Of a stretch of DNA of 64,000 bases, positions 56,467 to 64,000 are shown piece by piece. Positions within the stretch are counted from its first letter, which is position 1, and the number at the start of each line of letters is the position of its first letter. The notes beneath the pieces are model-generated. The model had not been told where the DNA came from, did not search any database, and saw only the letters and a program-made list of their open reading frames with translations. The translations under genes and the position numbers were made by a program. This DNA is from Jeotgalibacillus haloalkalitolerans (lineage in GTDB: Bacteria; Bacillota; Bacilli; Bacillales; Jeotgalibacillaceae): assembly GCF_034427455.1 (NCBI RefSeq), contig NZ_JAXQNN010000002.1:62001-126000 (forward strand), read 5' to 3'.

Positions 56467-59400
56467 AAACTTCGTTGCGAAAATTGGTGCTCGTATCAAT
56501 GAATTCACTCGTAAGATGAAGCAAGTTGATGCAGCAGTCAGAAAAACAGCGATGGGTACCGATAAGCCGATTGGTGCTGATATTTCGAGATTCCTTAGAA
56601 AAGCAGCAGAAGTGGCTGTTGTTTCACGAACGCTGGCACGAGATAAAGTCATCGTGCCCATTGAAGCTCGTATTAATGACTTTCAAAGCAAAATGGACAG
56701 GATTGCTAATTCAATCCGTTCTCTTAGCACAGTAATCACTAATCAGATCGGTGGGGCTTTTCTAGCGATCAGTCCTTCAATTGTTCCGATCATCGCTGCC
56801 TTAACTGGGGCGCTTGGTAATATAGGTCCGATGCTTGGCACAATTGCAGGATCCTCCTTTGCGTTGGCATCTGCTCTTGGTGTAGCCGGGACTGCAGGTA
56901 TTGGTTTCGGATCCATCATGGTCGGCAACCTGAATAATGTGTTCGCGGCATCTGAAGATTTAAAGAAGCTACAGGAAAAGCTGGACATGGAGACCGACGG
57001 AGAAAAGCGTAATAAGATTCTTGAAGAGATGGCTCAGATACAAGGCAATCTCAATAAGAATCAAACCAAAGCTTTAAACTCTATGACTAAATTAAGTGAT
57101 GTGTGGTCAAAAACAAAAAAACAGTTTGAAGGTCAATCAGTTGATTTGTTTGCGCGCTCACTTGAAATTTTAAGCACGACAATAAAACGACTTAAACCCC
57201 TATTTGAAGGCACTTTTAAAGCTGCTGATCGTCTGATGGGTGGGCTTGAAAAAGCAATGAATTCAGAGGGTGTTTTAGCGTTTTTCGATACACTGAACGA
57301 AACAGGCGGCACACTATTTGAAACGTTTGGTAAGGCAACAGGCAATGTCATTAAAGGCCTTATGAACATGACAGTCGCTTTTGCACCATTAGCCAGAACA
57401 ACTTCTGAGGGCTTCCTTGCAATGACTGAGCGTTTTGAAGAATGGTCATCTAATCTTAGTAATTCGAAAGGCTTTAATAAGTTCGTCGATTATGTCAATA
57501 CGAATATGCCTAAGATCAGGTCAATCTTTAGAGATGCGATCGCCGGCACTATTCATCTTTTCGCGGGATTCGGTGATTCGGCATCCGGCATGATGGATGG
57601 ACTCGTTGACATGATGAGCAGATATAAAAACTGGGCGTCAGAGCTCGGTAATAATCAAGGCTTCCAGACGTTCCTGCAGTATGTTTCAGACAATGCGCCG
57701 AAAGTGCTTGATCTGATTGGTAACCTGACGGGTTTCATTGTCAATCTCGGAGTTGGTCTTGCGCCTTTAGGTTCTAAAATATTGGATTTAATCAACCGAT
57801 TCCTTGAATGGACAAACGAGATGATGAACACGCATAAATGGATTGGCTCGCTTGTTGGGATAGGTCTTGTGCTAGGAGGAATGTTCCTTGCGGTGCTGCC
57901 GACCCTAGTAGCGCTTATGACCTTGTTCTCAGGGATTGGTCCACTAATCGCAGGATTAGCAAAGGGTGCGTTCGGCTTACTCAAAAAAGCCTTTTTTGCA
58001 ATTTTGTCACCGGTCAGAAATGTTGTTTTAGCACTGATGATTTTAGGTAAGGGGGCGCTTCTCCCGGTGATTGCAGTTATAGTAGCAGTCGTTGCCGTCA
58101 TTGGCACGCTGATTGCTGTATTTGTGCGACTCTGGAAAGAAAATGAGACCTTCAGAAATAATGTGACCTCGGTCTGGAATGCGATTTACGGCGTTATTTC
58201 TACAATGGCAATGGCTGTTTATGATTTTGTCGTTGAAATTATCGGCAAACTCGTCACATGGTGGCAGGAAAATCAAGAGTTTTTCAAATCCAGTGCGAAA
58301 AACGCCTGGGATTTCATCTATACGGTAGTCGTTGCTGGGATGAAGGGAGTTTGGGATTATCTTGTTGATGCTTACTCTTATTTGCAGCCATTTATCGCCG
58401 CGGCTTGGTCTTTAATAGTAAATAGCGTGTCCACAGCCTGGTCTTTCATTACTACGGTGGTATCTGCTGGGGTAGATATTGTACTCTCGATTGTGAATGC
58501 TTTTATGGCGATACTCGGAGGAGACTGGTCCCGTTTATGGTCTGAAATTTTAAACATTCTCTCTGTAACATGGAGTTTAATTAAAGATTTGGTTAAAGTT
58601 GGAATTGATTTTGTGAAGGGAATCCTAAGTACAGGCTTCCAGTTACTGCTCACAATAACAGTGAATATATGGAATTCTTTAGGTTCCAAGATTTCTGAAG
58701 TTTGGTCTATGATTAAATCCGCCACATCCGCAGCACTATCAATGCTTGTTAAATGGGCTATTTCTAAATTTACCGATATCCTTTCAAACGTTTCGGAAAA
58801 AATGTCTGCTGTGAAGGATTACATTTCGCGAAAATGGGATGAAGCGAAATCTGCAGCTGCTGAAAAATTAGCAGCTTTGATTCGAACTGTCGCGACTTCC
58901 TTTACTCAGGTTGTCGGTAAAATACGTGAAAAAATGTCTGAAGCTGTACAAAAAGTATCAGATTTCGTTTCAGAAATGCCAGGGAAAGTGACTGCATTTG
59001 TCTCTGATATGGTCTCGGCCGGCGGTGATTTAATAGGCGGAGTCATTTCCGGAATTTCCGGCAAGGTAGGGGAAGCTTACAGTGCAGTAAAGTCATTTGG
59101 TAGCAACCTTTTAACCAATTTCAAAAACTCTTTACTGGTGAAATCACCATCCAGAAAGTTTGCTGCAATCGCTAAGTGGATTCCACCGGGTGTTGCAAAA
59201 GGCGTGAAAAAGACTTCAGGAAAGGCTGTTTCTGCTGTGACTGGACTATCCAGTGCGATGGCAAGTGCTTTTGCACCTGAATTAAAGAAAGACATGGCAG
59301 GCACGCTCACTTGGAGTTCTCTTGATGTGACGAACGAGCTTGACACATTGAAGAAGCAAATCAAGCAGGAACTTGATCTCACGATCGATATTAATCACAA

Positions 59401-59536
59401 CGGCAAGCCTGGTACTGAACAAACGTCGAACACTTCAGGGAACCAGACGATCATCTTTAATCAGCCTGTCAAATCACCATCCGAACAGGCTCAGCAAATC
59501 AAAAAAGTATCACAAGAACTGGCATGGGGGGTGTAA
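56456..59536 (+). CDS. Tail tape measure protein
   Basis: 1026 aa. Sets tail length; at roughly 0.15 nm per residue a tail near 150 nm would be expected. An N-terminal helical region is followed by hydrophobic stretches near residues 100-160 and 460-560 that may insert into the host membrane at ejection. Trp-rich repeats follow around 570-760, and alpha-helical segments with a LVKSPSRKF motif near residue 895. AGGAGGG upstream. No peptidase or muramidase motif was recognised in it. Confidence 0.9.
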   Translation: MRPENFVAKIGARINEFTRKMKQVDAAVRKTAMGTDKPIGADISRFLRKAAEVAVVSRTLARDKVIVPIEARINDFQSKMDRIANSIRSLSTVITNQIGGAFLAISPSIVPIIAALTGALGNIGPMLGTIAGSSFALASALGVAGTAGIGFGSIMVGNLNNVFAASEDLKKLQEKLDMETDGEKRNKILEEMAQIQGNLNKNQTKALNSMTKLSDVWSKTKKQFEGQSVDLFARSLEILSTTIKRLKPLFEGTFKAADRLMGGLEKAMNSEGVLAFFDTLNETGGTLFETFGKATGNVIKGLMNMTVAFAPLARTTSEGFLAMTERFEEWSSNLSNSKGFNKFVDYVNTNMPKIRSIFRDAIAGTIHLFAGFGDSASGMMDGLVDMMSRYKNWASELGNNQGFQTFLQYVSDNAPKVLDLIGNLTGFIVNLGVGLAPLGSKILDLINRFLEWTNEMMNTHKWIGSLVGIGLVLGGMFLAVLPTLVALMTLFSGIGPLIAGLAKGAFGLLKKAFFAILSPVRNVVLALMILGKGALLPVIAVIVAVVAVIGTLIAVFVRLWKENETFRNNVTSVWNAIYGVISTMAMAVYDFVVEIIGKLVTWWQENQEFFKSSAKNAWDFIYTVVVAGMKGVWDYLVDAYSYLQPFIAAAWSLIVNSVSTAWSFITTVVSAGVDIVLSIVNAFMAILGGDWSRLWSEILNILSVTWSLIKDLVKVGIDFVKGILSTGFQLLLTITVNIWNSLGSKISEVWSMIKSATSAALSMLVKWAISKFTDILSNVSEKMSAVKDYISRKWDEAKSAAAEKLAALIRTVATSFTQVVGKIREKMSEAVQKVSDFVSEMPGKVTAFVSDMVSAGGDLIGGVISGISGKVGEAYSAVKSFGSNLLTNFKNSLLVKSPSRKFAAIAKWIPPGVAKGVKKTSGKAVSAVTGLSSAMASAFAPELKKDMAGTLTWSSLDVTNELDTLKKQIKQELDLTIDINHNGKPGTEQTSNTSGNQTIIFNQPVKSPSEQAQQIKKVSQELAWGV

Positions 59537-59539
59537 GGT

Positions 59540-60445
59540 ATGTACGCATTTGAATATCCGGGTACCACAACAGACGCCCCTTACAGCGAGATGTGGTGCG
59601 AGATAACGAATAGATTAGGGCAGACAGTGAAGGTTGAGTCACGCATTAATGCGAACTACCAACTGTTGTTTTTTGATGGTTTAGGGGAAGTTGGTGCTGA
59701 ATCTCAAACAGTTAAGACGTCGCGGTCAGATGGCGATCGATTCATCACTAACCGCCTGCTGCCAAGACCCATTCAAATCATTTTTAATCTGAAGTCTGAT
59801 TTCCTCTCAAAGATACCTGAGTTAAGGAGAGAAGTTTCAAGGGTGATCAACCCACGCCTGAGTCCCTTTATCATCAAGTATAAAGAACCGGGCATGCCTG
59901 CGATGTGGATTGAAGCCAGTTGCGACGGTTCGCCGTCCTTCTCCTCTGCTCAGGCACAAGGGTTTCATACACAACGATCAGGAGTGAACTTTACAGCAAA
60001 CGATCCATATTGGCGCTCTGAGATGCAGGAGCATGTTATGACGGCATATGATGAGGCCTTTAGCTTCCCATTCACTTTCCCGGTTGAATTCGGGACGCAG
60101 GGTCAACTGGTCTCGATTGAGAATAACGGACATGAGGTATCAATGCCGAGGATTGAAATAGAAGGTCCAGTTGATCGACCGTCGATTGAAAACCTTTCAA
60201 CAGGTGAGAAATTTACGCTGAACCGGGCAATCCAAACCGGAGAAACACTTGTGATTGATAATCAGAATAAATCAGTGCGTATCCTCTCTGATGACGGTTC
60301 CGTTAACGCTGCCAGGTGGAAAACCTTCGACAGCAGATGGATAACCGTGCAGCTTGGAGAGAACGACATACAATACACAGCCGTTGCAGGTTCCTCAGGC
60401 GGGACCGCGACGGTATTTTATTATGACCGATTAGTCGGCATATAG
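59540..60445 (+). CDS. Distal tail protein (Dit family)
   Basis: 301 aa. Forms the hub ring between the tail tube and the baseplate. FITNRLLPRPIQIIFNLKSD and ANDPYWRSE are typical of the Dit N-terminal ring domain; the C-terminal half is a galectin-like beta domain. Follows the tape measure by 3 nt. Siphovirus family assignment is firm, fine function inferred. Confidence 0.83.
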   Translation: MYAFEYPGTTTDAPYSEMWCEITNRLGQTVKVESRINANYQLLFFDGLGEVGAESQTVKTSRSDGDRFITNRLLPRPIQIIFNLKSDFLSKIPELRREVSRVINPRLSPFIIKYKEPGMPAMWIEASCDGSPSFSSAQAQGFHTQRSGVNFTANDPYWRSEMQEHVMTAYDEAFSFPFTFPVEFGTQGQLVSIENNGHEVSMPRIEIEGPVDRPSIENLSTGEKFTLNRAIQTGETLVIDNQNKSVRILSDDGSVNAARWKTFDSRWITVQLGENDIQYTAVAGSSGGTATVFYYDRLVGI

Positions 60446-60456
60446 GAGGTGCAGCA

Positions 60457-61464
60457 ATGGCTGAATATAGTGCGTTTTTTGACAGCACAGCAGAAGATCA
60501 GAGGATTTATCAATCTGCAGACTGGGCTGAATATATGCAGCAGGTCATTGGGGGATTAGAAGCAAGGGATGCGATCGGAACTGGCGTTTCGCGTTACGGC
60601 TATGAAGGAGTAAATAACCTGTTAGTCAGCGTGTCCGGATCAAATATGAATAGCATCGTTGGGGCAGGTGCTGCGTTTATCAATGGTCGATTTTATAAGA
60701 ATACAGACCCTCTATCACTCACACATGATGTGGCAGATCCTACGAACGACCGGATTGATACGATTGTACTCAGACTGGATCTATCAGTGAATGCACGATA
60801 CATCAGAGCGTTTGTGAAAAAGGGTGTGCCGGCAGCAAGTCCAAATCCACCAGGCATTACTGTTAATGACACGATTAAAGAAATACAGATCGCACAGGTC
60901 CGGATATCTGCCGGCGTTTCGTTTATTGCTTCAGGATCAGTGACTGATACACGTGCAGATGAAACGGTATGCGGTTACCTGCCTCTGCACAACTTTTACA
61001 GAGGACAGAAGATCGACAGCCGGGGGATTGTCACGCTGCCGAATCAGTCATACGTAGAAGTGAATGATCAGGACTCGTTTAACACGCCTGCAGGAGAAGG
61101 TCGTTTATCTCAGACACTTGCATTAAATCCGATCATTGACCGCCAGAACGAAGTAGCAGCAGACCGTTTCACACCGAAAGCGTCAGGTACTTATTTCTTC
61201 TCATGCCTTGTATCGCTGCTTGGCGGTCTGGTTGATACACAGGAGCTTGAAGTCTATCTGGTTATCAATAATCAGACAGAGATCAGTGACCGTGTGTACC
61301 TGTTCTCGCGTCCAGGCATCAGCTCGATTGACAATAACTTTTTCGGGTCAAATGTCAAATATCTGAACGCGGGTGATGTTGTTGAAATGAGGATTGCGAC
61401 AAATAACATTACGGTACCGATCGCAACAGCCTATCATCGTGTTTCTGTTGCGAAACTGAATTGA
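60457..61464 (+). CDS. Baseplate structural protein with C1q/TNF-like C-terminal domain
   Basis: 335 aa. N-terminal domain (GVSRYGYEGVNNLLVSVSGS, then GAGAAFINGRFY and DRIDTIVLRLDL) is found in many tail/appendage proteins. The last 120 residues (RFTPKASGTYFFSCLVSLLG, ending YHRVSVAKLN) have the beta pattern of C1q/TNF jelly rolls used for receptor binding. AGGAGGTG upstream. Its place between Dit and Tal is unusual. Confidence 0.7.
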   Translation: MAEYSAFFDSTAEDQRIYQSADWAEYMQQVIGGLEARDAIGTGVSRYGYEGVNNLLVSVSGSNMNSIVGAGAAFINGRFYKNTDPLSLTHDVADPTNDRIDTIVLRLDLSVNARYIRAFVKKGVPAASPNPPGITVNDTIKEIQIAQVRISAGVSFIASGSVTDTRADETVCGYLPLHNFYRGQKIDSRGIVTLPNQSYVEVNDQDSFNTPAGEGRLSQTLALNPIIDRQNEVAADRFTPKASGTYFFSCLVSLLGGLVDTQELEVYLVINNQTEISDRVYLFSRPGISSIDNNFFGSNVKYLNAGDVVEMRIATNNITVPIATAYHRVSVAKLN

Positions 61465-61473
61465 GGTGCGAGC

Positions 61474-62616
61474 ATGATTGATATTATGGGGCACGACTTC
61501 ATTAAGTACGGAACAATCGTCAATTATACGAGCATTCAATTTGAAGAGTCGATGAATGAGCCTGGTCATTTAGAGATACACGTGAACGCAAGTATTGAAG
61601 GTGCTGAGGAACTGCAAAAGGGCAGGCTGGTCATTATTGATGGTGACCTGAACAAATGCGGCCTGATTACAGATCTCGGCAAAGATGATGAGGATCAGGA
61701 CATGATTATTGTGAAAGGGCATGAGTTAAAAATTATCACAAGACAGCGTACAACGATACCGCCTGAAGGTGCTGACTATACAGTTTATAACGGAACGGTT
61801 GAATGGGTTATGCGGAAGGTGATGCTAGACCACTTCATTCAACCTGAAGATCCAGCAAGGCTTTTTCCGTTTTTGCAGTTAGGCATTTTTAAAGATGCAG
61901 GCCCGAAGACCAGAGTGCAGCAGACAAACAAACCTGTCAACGAAGTGCTCACTGAGATCAGCAAAATTCACGACATCGGCTGGCGCATCACACCGGATTT
62001 AGAAGCTGTACAATATTTATTTCAAGTGTTTTCAGGTACAGACCGTTCGGACGAGGTGCTTTTTGAAGATGAATACGGCATTGATAATATTTTGTCAGCT
62101 TCTTATACCGACACGATGGAAGATTATAAAAACGTTGCTTATGTCTATGGAGAAGGTGAAGGTGCTGTAAGAAAAAGAGTGCTGATCGGTAATGCTACCG
62201 GCTGGAACCGCCACGAGCTGACGATTGATGCACGAGACCTGCAGTCAGAAGAGGAAGAACTTACAGAAGCACAATATCTAAGCATCTTACAAAGCAGAGG
62301 CTATGAGCGACTGGCAGAGCATCAGATGCAGGAATTTTTAAGCATTAAAACACTTGCTAATACTGAGGGCGCACCCTTCCAATACGGGAGGGATTTTTAT
62401 TTAGGTGACATCGTCATGATCCAGCTCAACCGTTGGGGTCTTGCAAAGAAAGATCGCGTTACGAGCGTCCTGCACGTATGGGAAGATATCGGGTATCGTC
62501 AGGACATTATGTTTGGTGCAGAAAAGCCTAATGTCATTAAAAAAATTAAACGAACAGAAACACGCTTAAATGTGCTTGAGAACAGTAAAGTGCGTGCGCA
62601 GGTATCGATTTTATAG
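61474..62616 (+). CDS. Tail-associated baseplate hub protein (ReqiPepy6 Gp37-like)
   Basis: 380 aa. IQFEESMNEPGHLEIHVNAS near the N terminus and KGRLVIIDGDLNKCGLITDL are typical of Gp37-like/Tal N-terminal hub domains, which plug the tail tip. No long extension with an endopeptidase domain. AGGTGCG upstream; followed 15 nt later by the tailspike gene. Confidence 0.78.
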   Translation: MIDIMGHDFIKYGTIVNYTSIQFEESMNEPGHLEIHVNASIEGAEELQKGRLVIIDGDLNKCGLITDLGKDDEDQDMIIVKGHELKIITRQRTTIPPEGADYTVYNGTVEWVMRKVMLDHFIQPEDPARLFPFLQLGIFKDAGPKTRVQQTNKPVNEVLTEISKIHDIGWRITPDLEAVQYLFQVFSGTDRSDEVLFEDEYGIDNILSASYTDTMEDYKNVAYVYGEGEGAVRKRVLIGNATGWNRHELTIDARDLQSEEEELTEAQYLSILQSRGYERLAEHQMQEFLSIKTLANTEGAPFQYGRDFYLGDIVMIQLNRWGLAKKDRVTSVLHVWEDIGYRQDIMFGAEKPNVIKKIKRTETRLNVLENSKVRAQVSIL

Positions 62617-62631
62617 GAGGTCAGACAAATC

Positions 62632-64000
62632 ATGAGAAAACCGGTCAATTATGTAGAAATCTTATCAGAAGGTAATGTGATCAAGCACGGTGATACGTAC
62701 ACGCCCTTCAGAGTGAGGCTGTTAAATGCAAGTGGTGAGCCGGTAGATTTAACTGGTGCTACTGTTGAATGGGCACTGGCAAATTCAAACGGGCTGCTGT
62801 TCACGAAAGCAGCAGAAATTGAGTCTGAGCCGGGCGTCATTAAATTCCAGCTTGACGCAGATGACCAGGTGACGTCAGGTAATATGCGCGTTGAGATTAT
62901 CGTCACACGTGAGTCATCTGTTCAGAAGTTTCCGGCTGAGAGCTGGCTTGCGCTGCTGATCGAGCCGACGCTTGAAAATATCAATGGCACACCGATTGCC
63001 ATGGCAAACGTACAATTTTTTAATACACAGGTTGGTGAGCTGAAGGGGTTTGTTGATGAAGTAGCAGACGTCAGTTATGCAGCATCACTTGAAGCGAATC
63101 AGGCAATGACGCTGGCGCAAATCCTGCAAAATCAAGTAGATCAGGTGACTGGTGCTTCTACAATCGACCCTGCTGTAGAGCAGATGAAAGTCGATACAGA
63201 AGGGACAGTTTTCCCGAGTCCGGATGCGAGATTGCGCTCAGACTTTCAAAAAGTTAACGTCCAGTTGGAACAGAAAACGCAGTTAAAAAATTCTGAATGG
63301 GTCAATGTTAAATATCCACCGCCTCCAATGGCTGGTGCAAAAGGTGATGGCGTAACGGATGATACAGCCGCCATTCAAGCGTGTTTGAATTTAACAGGTG
63401 GAGTGTTTATTCCTAAAGGTACTTACATTGTTGATTCATTGATTGTTGATTCGAGCACAAAAATAATGGGTGCTGGTAAAGGTATAAGCAATTTGAAATT
63501 TATCAGCTCACCAACAGGAGCTTTATTCGACTGCAAAGGCAACTCAACATCACTTAAAGAGAATATTGAAATTTGCGGACTATCGTTTATTAACCGAATT
63601 GACCATAATCGAGTTGGTTATGCAGGGGTTTTTATCGCGATTGATTATACGAAACGTGTGCAAATTCATAATAACGAATTCAAAGATTTCAATACACACG
63701 CAATTTACGCACGAGACATTGACGGCAATGCGACTGAGCCGCACAGCTTCATGATATACAATAATGTATTTCGGAGCGACCGATGGGAAGCTATTGGAAT
63801 TTTCTTAGATGCGGAAGCTGAATATGGGATGGTTCACAGTAATTCGTTCCATTCTTTGAAATGTGGAATACGTCTGTATCAAGCGGCAAACAATCAAATT
63901 CGAGGTAACACATTCTTAAAATGCGGAGGTGGAGCGTATGGTGTGATTGATATAACTTGCCCTGCACAAAACAGCGGGAAGACTTTGATTGAAGGAAATA
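62632..64000 (+). CDS. BppU-like baseplate / beta-helix tailspike (3' truncated by window edge)
   Basis: At least 456 codons, open to the last base. Starts ATG 62632 after TAGGAGG. N-terminal BppU-like domain of about 125 residues (GDTYTPFRVRLLNASGEPVD opening, WLALLIEP end), a helical linker to about 215, then a right-handed beta-helix start with the pectate-lyase-type signature GAKGDGVTDDTAAIQACL. Parallel coil repeats follow (VQIHNNEFKDF, FMIYNNVF, GMVHSNSF, NQIRGNTF). Likely binds or cleaves a cell-surface polysaccharide. Missing its C-terminal end here. Confidence 0.82.
   Translation, partial: MRKPVNYVEILSEGNVIKHGDTYTPFRVRLLNASGEPVDLTGATVEWALANSNGLLFTKAAEIESEPGVIKFQLDADDQVTSGNMRVEIIVTRESSVQKFPAESWLALLIEPTLENINGTPIAMANVQFFNTQVGELKGFVDEVADVSYAASLEANQAMTLAQILQNQVDQVTGASTIDPAVEQMKVDTEGTVFPSPDARLRSDFQKVNVQLEQKTQLKNSEWVNVKYPPPPMAGAKGDGVTDDTAAIQACLNLTGGVFIPKGTYIVDSLIVDSSTKIMGAGKGISNLKFISSPTGALFDCKGNSTSLKENIEICGLSFINRIDHNRVGYAGVFIAIDYTKRVQIHNNEFKDFNTHAIYARDIDGNATEPHSFMIYNNVFRSDRWEAIGIFLDAEAEYGMVHSNSFHSLKCGIRLYQAANNQIRGNTFLKCGGGAYGVIDITCPAQNSGKTLIEGN

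Overview
The window reads as chromosome of a low-to-moderate GC Gram-positive bacterium of the order Bacillales. The gene order lspA-rluD-pyr operon, rqcH, yicC-remA-gmk-rpoZ-coaBC-priA-def-fmt-rsmB-prpC-prkC is the classic Bacillus arrangement. PyrR attenuation, an RqcH-type NFACT protein, RemA and a PASTA kinase are typical of that group. Genus cannot be fixed from this sequence alone; a Planococcaceae/Jeotgalibacillus-like relative is a guess.

Region 1 (1-13060) is the end of lspA, rluD, and the full pyrimidine operon pyrR-pyrP-pyrB-pyrC-carA-carB-pyrK-pyrD-pyrF-pyrE, which takes bicarbonate, glutamine and aspartate to OMP. A consensus-like promoter and three PyrR-binding attenuators (before pyrR, pyrP and pyrB) control it. 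Two copies of one palindromic intergenic repeat flank this block, in front of pyrB and after pyrE. Region 2 (13262-26304) is housekeeping: ribosome rescue (rqcH, leftward), RNA metabolism, GMP kinase, RNA polymerase omega, CoA synthesis, PriA, initiator Met-tRNA formylation/deformylation, 16S rRNA methylation, and the PrpC/PrkC phosphatase-kinase pair. rlmN, which sits between rsmB and prpC in B. subtilis, is not there.

Region 3 (26305-64000, running off the right edge) is the left part of a siphovirus-type prophage inserted directly behind prkC. It has a leftward lysogeny module (integrase, ImmA-type peptidase, membrane DUF4352 protein, CI-like repressor). Then come a rightward early module (Cro-like regulator, AntA/ORF6C antirepressor, YqaI/YopX-like proteins), recombination and replication (YqaJ exonuclease, RecT, DnaD-like initiator, SSB), many small proteins, and an ArpU-type late regulator. 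A non-coding structured stretch precedes packaging genes (TerS, TerL), the head (portal, minor head, scaffold, capsid, connectors) and the tail (gp10, terminator, major tail, G/T chaperones, tape measure, Dit, Tal, BppU-beta-helix tailspike). Lysis genes and attR must lie to the right of the window.

The most striking object is a 991-nt group I intron (53418-54408) that splits the gp10-type head-tail gene. The splice sites can be placed to the base: P1 has the required U.G pair, P10 is a perfect 6-bp pairing, P3, P7 and P8 are perfect, and joining the exons restores the conserved Y-G-T-G motif. The intron carries an HNH homing endonuclease with its own promoter-like sequence. It also carries an intrinsic terminator hairpin that uses the same bases as P8, so the termination fold and the splicing fold exclude each other. 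Other points of note are a -1 frameshift signal with heptamer, spacer and hairpin in the tail chaperone gene, a multi-hairpin non-coding region between arpU and the terminase genes, a hairpin enclosing an 11-codon mini-ORF before the scaffold gene, and a DUF1064-type protein with inserted DnaJ-like zinc knuckles.
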